Shown: positions 1-5,436 of the stretch, piece by piece
How positions within the stretch are numbered: position 1 is the first letter of the stretch
Layout of the letters: the number at the start of each line of letters is the position of its first letter
From: Phycisphaerales bacterium
GTDB taxonomy: Bacteria > Planctomycetota > Phycisphaerae > Phycisphaerales > SM1A02
NCBI GenBank assembly: GCA_030748805.1
Contig: JASMLG010000119.1
Coordinates: 1-5,436, forward strand
Reading direction: 5' to 3'
DNA: 5,436 nt
The notes under the pieces: generated by a model
The model's database searches: none
What the model was told of the DNA's origin: nothing
The model's input: the letters and a program-made list of their open reading frames with translations, nothing else
Translations under genes and position numbers: made by a program

Positions 1-1
1 G

Positions 2-2137
2 AAAGTTACAAAAATGGTTGCTCCAGAATTGGCAACAGGCAGAACAGCCGAACTTTCAGCACAAAACTTCTTACGAACTTGGTCTCACTCCCTTGGAGTA
101 AATGCGAGTGATTTTATTGCCGAAGGTCCATTTGCAGACGGGCATCATGTTCAACCAATTATGTACAACCGTGAAACCGGAGAATATAAGTTTACTGGCG
201 TGTACTTCAAACAAACAATTGATGGGTTGCCAGTATATGGTTCAAGACTCATGGTTCTTTCGAAAAATGTTGCAGGTAATCCCGTAGTAAATGCAACGGT
301 TGATCTTCGTGATGTAGAAAACTTTGCCAGACCGAAGCGTTTAATGAATAATAGTGCTCTTGCATTAATGTCAGCTGCAACACGGTTTGGAACAGCAGTT
401 ACTACTACTGAACCAAAGTTGATGGTTTATGCTGGTTCAAAGGAAGAACACACCGAGCCACGTGCAGCAATCGTGTTTGAAGCTACGGTTGGTGGTGGTT
501 GGGATTTTGAAAACTATCAAAAAGCCGAATTAGTAGTTGATGCAGAAACCGGTGAAATACTTTTTGAAAAGAATTTAATCTTGCACGCTGATGGCAACGT
601 ATCTGGTGTTGCAACTGAAAGTTCAGGGGCTGATGTTTGCGACCCCGAATCTGCTACTGGTCTTCCTTATGCAAAAGTTACACGTGGTGGAAATACTGCC
701 TATGCTGATGTAAATGGCGATTTTACAATTGGCGGCTCGGGCAATATTAATTCTAAACTTGAAGGTCAATGGTTTAATGTAAACAACAGTTCTGGATCAG
801 ATAGTTCAATTTCACAAAGTGGTTTGAACATTCTTCATAACTCATCTAATAACAGCGAAAGTTATCGAGCTGAAGTTAACGCTTATCTACAAAGTAACAT
901 TGTTCGCGATTTTACCCTTTCGTACAATCCAGATTATCCAACGATTAATAATCAAACGTCCTTCCCAGTAAATGTAAATATTGGAAGCACTTGCAATGCG
1001 TATTACGATTATTCATCAATAAACTTTTATAGTTCAGGTAGTGGATGTAGTAACACTGCATTTTCAGTAGTTGTTCATCACGAATACGGACATCACCTTG
1101 TCTCAGTTGGTGGTAGTGGGCAAGATGCTTATGGTGAAGGTATGGGCGATGTGATGGGTGTTCTCATCACAGGTGATAATCAACTTGCTCGTGGTTTTTT
1201 CAGTAATGATTGTACGAACGGTATTCGCAATGCAGATAACAATAAGCAATATCCTTGCAATGGTGGGATACATGACTGCGGTCAATTGATTTCTGGTTGC
1301 GTTTGGGACACGCTAATTGAAATGGAGAATGCTTATGGGTCTGCAGGTCATGGAATTGTTTCTTCTCTTGCAGTGAACTCAATTTTATTACATTCTGGTG
1401 GTGGAATCAATCCATCTATTACATACGACTGGCTAACACTTGACGATGATGATGGTGATCTTACAAACGGCACGCCTCACTCAGAAGAAATTCTTGCTGG
1501 TTTTGGTATGCACAATATGGCTGACTTCCCAGAGCCACTAGAGAATGATGAGTGTACATCAGCTACGGCTGTAATCGATGGCAATCATTCTTTCAGTACA
1601 ATTGGCGCAAGCCATAGTAGTGACTCTTATGATGATGGTGAATGTGGTGGAACTTACCTTGGCGAAATGTACGCTGACGTTTGGTTCTCTTACACTGCTT
1701 GTGAAAGTGGATCTATGACAGTAAGCACATGCAACTTAGTCGACTTTGACTCTGACATTGTTATCTATCAGGGAACTTGTGGTAGCAAAACACAAATCGC
1801 ATGTAATGGCGATGGTGATGGATGTAGCAACTATTCAAGTGAAACTTCCTTTAATGTAACACAGGGCTCAGATTATCTCATCCGCGTTGGTGGTTGGAGT
1901 GGTTCATCCGAGGGTAGTGGACAACTTTCTGTCGATGGACCTGGAGTTCCTTGCGATACAGGTACACCATGTCCTGGTGACTTAAATGATGATGGCATGG
2001 TTGGGGTAAATGATCTGCTTGCAGTTGTTGATATGTGGGGCGAAGCAGGTGGTGATGGCGATGTCGATGGAGATGGAACCGTAGGCGTTGGCGACTTGCT
2101 CGCTCTTATTGACGCTTGGGGTCCATGTCCTGAGTAA
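2..2137 (+). CDS. Secreted gluzincin zinc metallopeptidase (M36/M4-like) with dockerin-like tail, 5' partial
   Basis: The frame is open to the left edge. The first ATG (14) is internal: alignment with the paralogue at 5009 puts it about 53 residues into the protein, so roughly 49 codons including the signal peptide are missing. Counting that Met as 1, an FTP (fungalysin/thermolysin) propeptide motif lies at about 64-103 with the core DGLPVYGSRLMVL, followed by a PepSY-like segment at about 132-192 (AELVVDAETGEILFE). The catalytic domain has HEYGH (His356, Glu357, His360) and a downstream GEGMGD, whose Glu375 is the likely third zinc ligand. His420 in GGIHDCG, followed by VWD at 430-432, matches the conserved His and LWD-like region of M36. 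A PPC-like domain follows at about 510-642, then a two-loop dockerin-like module from 653 to the end. The gene ends in TAA with a terminator 15 bases on. Predicted role: exported, self-processing endopeptidase. Whether it is true M36 or a neighbouring gluzincin family is uncertain; substrate unknown. Confidence 0.9.
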   Translation, partial: KVTKMVAPELATGRTAELSAQNFLRTWSHSLGVNASDFIAEGPFADGHHVQPIMYNRETGEYKFTGVYFKQTIDGLPVYGSRLMVLSKNVAGNPVVNATVDLRDVENFARPKRLMNNSALALMSAATRFGTAVTTTEPKLMVYAGSKEEHTEPRAAIVFEATVGGGWDFENYQKAELVVDAETGEILFEKNLILHADGNVSGVATESSGADVCDPESATGLPYAKVTRGGNTAYADVNGDFTIGGSGNINSKLEGQWFNVNNSSGSDSSISQSGLNILHNSSNNSESYRAEVNAYLQSNIVRDFTLSYNPDYPTINNQTSFPVNVNIGSTCNAYYDYSSINFYSSGSGCSNTAFSVVVHHEYGHHLVSVGGSGQDAYGEGMGDVMGVLITGDNQLARGFFSNDCTNGIRNADNNKQYPCNGGIHDCGQLISGCVWDTLIEMENAYGSAGHGIVSSLAVNSILLHSGGGINPSITYDWLTLDDDDGDLTNGTPHSEEILAGFGMHNMADFPEPLENDECTSATAVIDGNHSFSTIGASHSSDSYDDGECGGTYLGEMYADVWFSYTACESGSMTVSTCNLVDFDSDIVIYQGTCGSKTQIACNGDGDGCSNYSSETSFNVTQGSDYLIRVGGWSGSSEGSGQLSVDGPGVPCDTGTPCPGDLNDDGMVGVNDLLAVVDMWGEAGGDGDVDGDGTVGVGDLLALIDAWGPCPE
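1541..1939 (+). repeat. PPC-like C-terminal domain, copy 1 (in first protease)
   Basis: This stretch encodes about 133 residues beginning ENDEC and ending SGQLSVDG. Landmarks are YLGEMYADVWFSYTAC, VSTCNLVDFDSDIVIYQGTC, CNGDGDGC and YLIRVGG. The alternating hydrophobic strands and the aspartate-rich D-x-D-IVIY segment resemble bacterial pre-peptidase C-terminal (PPC) domains, which fold as beta-sandwiches and sit behind the catalytic domain of secreted proteases. It matches a segment of the second protease (4130-4528) with about half the residues identical by eye. The family assignment is by resemblance; a Phycisphaerae-specific beta-domain is equally possible. Confidence 0.7.
1970..2134 (+). 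other. Dockerin-like calcium-binding C-terminal module, copy 1
   Basis: The last 55 residues hold two EF-hand-like loops: DLNDDGMVGVND followed by LLAVVDMWG, and DVDGDGTVGVGD followed by LLALIDAWG. Positions 1, 3, 5 and 12 of each loop are Asp or Asn, as needed for calcium. A Cys just before the first loop (CPGD) and one at the very end (WGPC) bracket the module and could form a closing disulfide. This is the layout of dockerin type I-like C-termini found on many secreted Phycisphaerae proteins. With no scaffoldin known in that group, it may act as a sorting, anchoring or stability tail rather than a cellulosome dockerin. Confidence 0.8.
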
Positions 2138-2152
2138 ATTCTCTTGACTTAG

Positions 2153-2190
2153 AACGCCCACTATGTATACCATCTAGTGGGCGTTTTTTT
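2153..2190 (+). terminator. Rho-independent terminator of the first protease gene
   Basis: A perfect 11-bp stem, AACGCCCACTA pairing with TAGTGGGCGTT, closes an 11-base loop and runs directly into seven T's (2184-2190, the first two of which are in the stem). It begins 15 bases after the TAA stop. This is a textbook intrinsic terminator and implies that the downstream gene has its own promoter. Confidence 0.93.
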
Positions 2191-2509
2191 GGAATGAAGA
2201 ATATGTGAAATCCATTATGCCAAGTGGTAATAATGCTACAAGAGTTCCTTGCCACGTTGATTTAGTTGGAAGCGTGGCAGTTGTCGTAAGTGAGGTACTC
2301 TCACTTATTGATGCTGTGCGATTCGGATAGCCCTGCAAGTACGCACGGTTTTAGTATAGTAGGAGTTGGCGATTTACTTACTTAGCCGATTCTTTGGATA
2401 TTTGTCCGTATTAAATTCATAATTCCATGACTTATTTCTTGCATTTTGAACATTGTTGAGTCATTATTGAATTTGATTTTCTTTTTGACGTTAATCTTGA
2501 GAGAACAGT
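2191..2509. other. Non-coding spacer with a run of stem-loops
   Basis: No convincing gene is seen here. From 2213 to 2394 the plus strand can form successive hairpins. (a) 2213-2218 with 2230-2235, CATTAT/ATAATG. (b) 2250-2256 with 2273-2279, TGCCACG/CGTGGCA. (c) 2287-2294 with 2300-2307, TAAGTGAG/CTCACTTA, loop of five. (d) 2314-2320 with 2342-2348, CTGTGCG/CGCACGG, one G-U. (e) 2361-2370 with 2385-2394, ten pairs including three G-U. Hairpins b and c are stronger than expected by chance in so short a stretch; a, d and e alone are not. None is followed by a T-run. The block could be a structured leader of the second protease, a small RNA, or chance. The AT-rich last 110 bases should contain the promoter, but no convincing -35/-10 pair stands out. 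Confidence 0.35.
2499..2503 (+). promoter_or_regulatory. Ribosome binding site of the second protease
   Basis: GAGAG lies 6 bases before the ATG at 2510, a suitable spacing for a modest Shine-Dalgarno site. It fixes the start: an in-frame TGA at 2498-2500 overlaps it, leaving only GAG, AAC and AGT before the ATG, so no upstream start is possible. Confidence 0.6.
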
Positions 2510-4723
2510 ATGTTACTTAGCACGATTATTACATTATCTATCTTGGCTGCACCTCAGGAATTATCGATTTCAAGGTCATTGAATACTGCTGCTGAAATTT
2601 CTAAATTCAATGGTGTTGAGGTAACAATAAATCAAGAAGAGTTAGTAGAAATTACAAAAGGGGATTCAGTTCTTATCCGCAATTTTCCACTTGGTGAAGA
2701 TGCGGAAGTTTCTCTTAGAGTACAACGATTTGATATTTTCACAGATGACGCAAAAGTAGTTGTGTCACACTTAAAAAAGGATGGAGAGTTGGTAAGTTTG
2801 GAAGTGCCCAAGCCAGATATTAAGTTGTTTAGGGGGACAATTGTTGGAGAACCAAACACGAAAGTATTCCTTGCGCTTGGGAAACACACTACAAACGGGT
2901 TGTTAGAAAGAGATGGAAGAACATACGTTCTGGTAAAAGACAAAAAGCGAAATTGGACTGCAGTATATAACATTAACGATATTGATCCATTAGATATGAA
3001 CTGGGTTGATTTTCAGTGTGGTGTTGCAGAGACCGCTTCATCAACATTACCTAAAGAGGAGAGCCGTTCCTTAAACGCTAATGGAGTGTGTCAAGCATTG
3101 CAAATTGCTGTTGATACCGACTGGGAATTTACCATAAATCTTTTTGGTGGAGATACCTCTTCAAGTGGTGAATATGCTGCAGCTCTCTTTGGCGCTGTTT
3201 CAACTATCTACAAATCAGACGTAGGAGTGGATATTCTAATTCCATATCTCCGACTTTGGAACAATCCTAATGATCCTTGGAACGCAAATACAACAGGTGA
3301 ACAACTTACGCAGTTTAGAGAATACTGGGAAAGTAACATGTCTTCAGTTGATAAGCATCTTGCGCATCTAATAAGTGGTCGTCAACTAGGCGGAGGGATT
3401 GCTTGGGTAGGTGTTGTTTGTACAAGTTACGGATACGCTGTATCTGCAAATATCAAGGGCTCTTTCCCTTATCCACTTGAAGATAATAGTTCAAATAACT
3501 GGGACTTAATTGTTGTAGCGCACGAGACAGGGCATAACTGCGGAACATGGCACACTCATGATTATTCTCCACCGATTGATAATTGCGGAAACGGAAATTG
3601 TGAAGGTGCTTACGGAGCAACAATAATGAGTTACTGTCACCTTTGTAGTGGATGGCTGTCTAACATAGTTTTGAGTTTTCACGAGCGAGTTCAAGAAACA
3701 ATTGAAGATTATCTTGAGGATGACATTTCATGCTCACTTGATTGCGGTCAAGAGGAAACAGGCGCATGCTGCCTTGAAACAATTTGCTCAGTTTTGACGA
3801 TTGAAGAATGTGATTCTCTTGGTGGTTTTCATAATGGGATTGATACATACTGTAGTGTTGGGGTTTGCGGGGCATTTGAACCCGGTGCTTGTTGTGTAGA
3901 AGATGGTACTTGTATAATTGTTGACGGAAATTCATGTATGGGTTCTGGAGGAATCTTCCTAGGTGCCAACTCGATCTGCGAAGACGAGTTGTGTGACCCT
4001 GACGGAGCACACGCATGTTGTATTGTTGAAAGTTGTAATGATTTGACCGAAGAGGATTGTTTGGCTTCAAATGGTCACTGGAGAGGTGTTGGATACTCTT
4101 GCTCAACTGGAGGATGTGATCCACCACTTAATGATTTATGTGAAGACGTAAGTGTAATTTCAAGTGGGTTTTGGGTCATATCGAATGTTGGTGCTTTGAC
4201 TGGCGATGAGCCGCACGACAGTGAACAGTGTGAAAGTGAGTATTTGGGAGATGTGAATGCCGACGTTTGGTTTAGTTTTACTTCTTGTTCTGAGGATGAC
4301 CTAATTGTAAGTACATGTGGATTAGTTAACTTTGACTCTGACATAGTCATTTATGAAGGCACTTGTGATGACATGGTGCAGGTTGAATGTAATGGTGATG
4401 CTGATTGCTCAGGTTTTACTTCAATGGTTACACTGGTCGATGTGGTTCCTGATCAACATTACTTGATTCGAGTCGGTGGATTCAGTCCAGACAGTATGGG
4501 TAGCGGACAATTATTCATTGGTGGTCAAAATTGCCAACCGGATGTTCCATGTTTGGGCGATGCCAATGGAGATGGAGATGTAAACACTGACGATCTGTTA
4601 GGGATAATTGGATGTTGGGGCAATGAACCAAATTGCCTGAGTTACGATATCGATGCAAGTGGTTTTGTTGACACTGCCGATGTCATGATTGTGATAGCCA
4701 ATTGGGGTTTGTGCGATAATTGA
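2510..4723 (+). CDS. Secreted metzincin metalloprotease (reprolysin/M12-like) with Cys-rich repeats and dockerin-like tail
   Basis: A complete 737-residue protein. The N-terminus (MLLSTIITLSILAAPQ) is hydrophobic like a signal peptide but lacks the usual basic residues. A propeptide of about 150-170 residues follows, ending in FQCGVAE (Cys170), which resembles the CGV cysteine switch of ADAM/snake-venom reprolysins. The catalytic domain (about 194-405) has the full metzincin motif HETGHNCGTWH (His338, Glu339, His342, His348: three zinc ligands plus catalytic Glu) and the Met-turn TIMSYC (Met373). Three Cys-rich repeats lie at about 417-537, a PPC-like domain at about 541-673, and a two-loop dockerin-like module from 681 to the end (WGLCDN). 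Predicted role: exported, calcium-stabilised endopeptidase made as a zymogen. The start is forced by an upstream in-frame stop, and the gene ends in TGA. The tail is shared with the preceding protease although the catalytic fold is different. The exact M12 subfamily and substrate cannot be told from sequence alone. Confidence 0.93.
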   Translation: MLLSTIITLSILAAPQELSISRSLNTAAEISKFNGVEVTINQEELVEITKGDSVLIRNFPLGEDAEVSLRVQRFDIFTDDAKVVVSHLKKDGELVSLEVPKPDIKLFRGTIVGEPNTKVFLALGKHTTNGLLERDGRTYVLVKDKKRNWTAVYNINDIDPLDMNWVDFQCGVAETASSTLPKEESRSLNANGVCQALQIAVDTDWEFTINLFGGDTSSSGEYAAALFGAVSTIYKSDVGVDILIPYLRLWNNPNDPWNANTTGEQLTQFREYWESNMSSVDKHLAHLISGRQLGGGIAWVGVVCTSYGYAVSANIKGSFPYPLEDNSSNNWDLIVVAHETGHNCGTWHTHDYSPPIDNCGNGNCEGAYGATIMSYCHLCSGWLSNIVLSFHERVQETIEDYLEDDISCSLDCGQEETGACCLETICSVLTIEECDSLGGFHNGIDTYCSVGVCGAFEPGACCVEDGTCIIVDGNSCMGSGGIFLGANSICEDELCDPDGAHACCIVESCNDLTEEDCLASNGHWRGVGYSCSTGGCDPPLNDLCEDVSVISSGFWVISNVGALTGDEPHDSEQCESEYLGDVNADVWFSFTSCSEDDLIVSTCGLVNFDSDIVIYEGTCDDMVQVECNGDADCSGFTSMVTLVDVVPDQHYLIRVGGFSPDSMGSGQLFIGGQNCQPDVPCLGDANGDGDVNTDDLLGIIGCWGNEPNCLSYDIDASGFVDTADVMIVIANWGLCDN
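3758..4120 (+). repeat. Three tandem Cys-rich (GACC-type) repeats inside the metzincin
   Basis: Three degenerate units of about 37-39 residues occur at 3758-3871, 3881-3997 and 4010-4120. Each starts with (G)ACC or HACC, has a third Cys some 4-6 residues later, a mid-unit Cys in an EEC/NSC/EDC context followed by a Gly- or Asn-rich turn (LGGF, SGGIF, SNGHW), and a closing pair C-x4-C (CSVGVC, CEDELC, CSTGGC). Six cysteines per unit suggest three disulfides each and an extracellular location. I recall similar GACC repeats in secreted planctomycete proteins; their function is unknown to me, perhaps a rigid stalk or a binding module between catalytic domain and tail. Confidence 0.8.
4130..4528 (+). 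repeat. PPC-like C-terminal domain, copy 2 (in the metzincin)
   Basis: This begins LNDLCEDV and runs to GSGQLFIGG. Shared landmarks with copy 1 are YLG-x3-ADVWFS, VSTC-x-LV-x-FDSDIVIY-x-GTC, CNGD and YLIRVGG. Codons for identical residues often differ: for YLIRVGG only one of seven codons is the same. The two copies are therefore old homologues, not a recent duplication or gene conversion. Confidence 0.7.
4550..4720 (+). other. Dockerin-like calcium-binding C-terminal module, copy 2
   Basis: Two EF-hand-like loops are visible: DANGDGDVNTDD followed by LLGIIGCWG, and DIDASGFVDTAD followed by VMIVIANWG. Cysteines bracket the module (CLGD at the start, WGLC near the end), as in copy 1, and there is an extra Cys pair in the linker (GCWGNEPNC). 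In the second loop position 5 is Ser instead of Asp, still a possible calcium ligand. Confidence 0.8.
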
Positions 4724-4728
4724 TAAAA

Positions 4729-4758
4729 GAGGAGGAGTTCGCCCTTCTTTTTCTTCTC
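4729..4758 (+). terminator. Possible weak rho-independent terminator of the metzincin gene
   Basis: Starting 5 bases after the TGA stop, the purine run GAGGAGGAG (4729-4737) can fold back on the pyrimidine run CTTCTTTTT (4744-4752) with loop TTCGCC. G-U pairs contribute, and the T-rich tail TTTTTCTTCT overlaps the stem. An alternative register pairs it with 4750-4758. Position and T-rich tail fit an intrinsic terminator, but the many G-U and A-U pairs make it much weaker than the one at 2153-2190. Confidence 0.4.
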
Positions 4759-4771
4759 AATATCGATATTG
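4758..4771. repeat. 14-bp perfect palindrome
   Basis: CAATATCGATATTG reads the same on both strands. It lies directly after the possible terminator and about 240 bases before the next start codon. A palindrome of this length is expected by chance about once in every few windows of this size, so a protein-binding role is only a possibility. Confidence 0.35.
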
Positions 4772-4891
4772 CCCACACTCAAAAAACAATGAAATCAGAG
4801 GGTTTATTGGTGTATGTATGCGTTAACACCATTTTGTTTAGGATAGGAATCAATAATCAAGGGCATAATCCTAATTGTCCCTTTTGCCTAA

Positions 4892-4910
4892 ATTCACATT
4901 TAATGTGAAT
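4892..4910. promoter_or_regulatory. 19-bp perfect palindrome, candidate operator upstream of the third gene
   Basis: ATTCACATT-T-AATGTGAAT has 9-bp perfect arms around one central base. It sits about 100 bases upstream of the ATG at 5009 and just before the best -35-like sequence (4925). The symmetry and short centre suit a dimeric helix-turn-helix repressor or activator. It lacks a T-run on either side, so it is not a terminator. The half-site order (TCACA...TGTGA) is the reverse of a CRP site. The regulator is unknown. Confidence 0.45.
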
Positions 4911-4924
4911 AAATCATTTCCTAG

Positions 4925-4968
4925 TTGTAAAAAACATGAAACCTGTCATAGTAAAAGGCGGATATATT
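4925..4968 (+). promoter_or_regulatory. Possible promoter of the third gene
   Basis: TTGTAA (4925-4930) with CATAGT (4947-4952) gives a 16-base spacing with four of six matches in each box. TATATT (4963-4968) is a better -10 box (five of six) but has no good -35 at the right distance. Either would give a short leader of about 35-50 bases. The assignment rests on sigma-70 consensus resemblance only, in an AT-rich region. Confidence 0.25.
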
Positions 4969-4988
4969 GGTGTAACCAAACTTTATTT

Positions 4989-4996
4989 AGGAGAGG
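4989..4996 (+). promoter_or_regulatory. Ribosome binding site of the third gene
   Basis: AGGAGAGG is a good Shine-Dalgarno sequence ending 12 bases before the ATG at 5009. The spacing is slightly long but acceptable, and the signal peptide immediately after the ATG confirms this start. Confidence 0.7.
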
Positions 4997-5008
4997 AACC
5001 AAATAGTT

Positions 5009-5436
5009 ATGCATATTAAACAACTTTTGACCTTGTCGGTCACTTCGCTGATAGTTGCTTCGACAACTTTTGCAGCACAAAGTCCAGAGGCATCTAAGGC
5101 GATGTCTCAAATCAGATCAGATTACCCAGACCTAATGACAGTTAATCGTTCTGGTCAAATACACAAAATACTTCACAAAGAACTCTCAACTGGCAGGACC
5201 CCAATCGATTCTGCAAGGAATTTTATAGATACATTTTCCACTGCATTAGATGTGGACTCAAAAGAATTTATTGAGAGAGGTCCGTTTCCAAATCAACAAA
5301 CAGAACTTGAATTGATGTACAACCCAGAGACAGGTAATCATAAGTTTACTGGAGTCTACTACATGCAAACTGCAGATGGTTTACCTGTCTATGGTTCTCG
5401 CTTAATGGTGCTTGCCCGAAACATTACAAACTATCC
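5009..5436 (+). CDS. Secreted protease paralogue of the first gene: signal peptide and FTP propeptide, 3' partial
   Basis: An open frame of 142 codons runs off the right edge. Residues 1-22 form a typical Sec signal peptide: Lys4, a hydrophobic core LLTLSVTSLIVAS, and a likely cut after TFA (22/23). Residues 50-142 align without gaps to the start of the first protease with about half identical, including the shared blocks ELxTGRT, MYNxETG, KFTGVY and DGLPVYGSRLMVL. The last of these is the core of the FTP (fungalysin/thermolysin propeptide) domain, which folds with and inhibits gluzincin proteases until export. The catalytic domain lies beyond the window, so peptidase activity is inferred from the paralogue. 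The start is set by a good ribosome site and the signal peptide. It probably has its own promoter, given the 285-base gap from the preceding gene. Confidence 0.88.
   Translation, partial: MHIKQLLTLSVTSLIVASTTFAAQSPEASKAMSQIRSDYPDLMTVNRSGQIHKILHKELSTGRTPIDSARNFIDTFSTALDVDSKEFIERGPFPNQQTELELMYNPETGNHKFTGVYYMQTADGLPVYGSRLMVLARNITNY

Noticed and set aside
14..16. ATG at 14 as the real start of the first protease
   Set aside because: The frame is open upstream to the window edge, there is no signal peptide after this ATG, and the paralogue at 5009 has about 53 residues before the equivalent position.
2314..2348. tRNA-like arm in the spacer
   Set aside because: No cloverleaf with acceptor stem, anticodon arm and T-loop can be assembled around it.
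2249..2394. Integron attC site or mobile-element end formed by the hairpins
   Set aside because: No matching RYYYAAC / GTTRRRY core sites, no direct repeats flanking the block, and no integrase or transposase nearby.
2355..2472. Sigma-70 promoter for the metzincin (TATAGT at 2355, TTGAAC at 2446, CATAAT at 2418)
   Set aside because: None of these boxes has a partner at 16-18 bases; in AT-rich DNA single boxes are expected by chance.
2632..2973. 113-codon minus-strand frame opposite the metzincin propeptide
   Set aside because: It lies wholly inside a well-supported gene in antisense and its translation resembles no protein I know.
3660..4350. Minus-strand frames of 155 and 91 codons opposite the Cys-rich and PPC-like regions
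   Set aside because: They are antisense to strongly conserved coding sequence. The His/Asn/Gln-rich composition of the longer one is what reverse reading of such a region gives.
4720..4908. A 62-codon plus-strand frame from a TTG overlapping the stop of the metzincin
   Set aside because: It runs through the terminator-like hairpin and both palindromes, uses a TTG start without a ribosome site, and its translation shows no recognisable features.
4892..4910. CRP/FNR-type binding site
   Set aside because: CRP sites read TGTGA-N6-TCACA and FNR sites TTGAT-N4-ATCAA; this palindrome has the opposite half-site order and a one-base centre.
4967..4979. Inverted repeat TTGGT-GTA-ACCAA before the third gene
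   Set aside because: Five-base arms are too short to separate from chance, and there is no other support.

Overview
The window looks like a piece of a low-GC bacterial chromosome, probably from a marine or environmental member of the Planctomycetota, class Phycisphaerae or a relative. This is inferred from protein architecture, not from a marker gene. Two complete C-termini carry the same tail: a Cys-containing beta-rich domain resembling bacterial pre-peptidase C-terminal (PPC) domains, then a short two-loop dockerin-like calcium-binding module framed by cysteines and ending WG-x-C. The middle protein also carries tandem GACC-type Cys-rich repeats. I associate both the tail and these repeats with secreted proteins of Phycisphaerae. 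All genes are on the plus strand, and no tRNA, rRNA, CRISPR array or insertion sequence is visible.

Layout: (1) 2-2137 is the 3' part of a secreted gluzincin-type metallopeptidase related to fungalysin (M36) and thermolysin (M4), with an FTP/PepSY propeptide, HEYGH zinc motif, PPC-like domain and dockerin-like tail. Its true start lies left of the window. A strong intrinsic terminator follows at 2153-2190. (2) 2191-2509 has no gene but holds a run of stem-loops, two of them (around 2250-2307) with stems of 7 and 8 perfect base pairs. (3) 2510-4723 is a complete secreted metzincin (reprolysin/M12-like) with a propeptide ending in a possible cysteine switch, the zinc motif HETGHNCGTWH, a Met-turn, three Cys-rich repeats, and the same PPC-like plus dockerin-like tail. 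(4) 4724-5008 is intergenic: a weak terminator-like hairpin, two perfect palindromes, and a promoter/ribosome-binding region for the next gene. (5) 5009 to the window end is the 5' part of a third gene, a paralogue of the first, with a clear signal peptide and the FTP propeptide; its catalytic domain is off the window.

Together this is a cluster of exported, zymogen-type zinc proteases. Two unrelated catalytic folds (gluzincin and metzincin) share one C-terminal tail, and a second copy of the gluzincin-type gene follows. The likely role is extracellular or cell-surface protein degradation, with the shared tail serving for attachment, sorting or calcium-dependent stability. The intergenic terminators and the separate promoter-like region before gene 3 suggest independent transcription units rather than one operon. 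No obviously new defence or mobile system is visible; the most unusual points are the shared tail, the structured spacer, the 19-bp palindrome and the short zinc-ligand spacing of the first protease.
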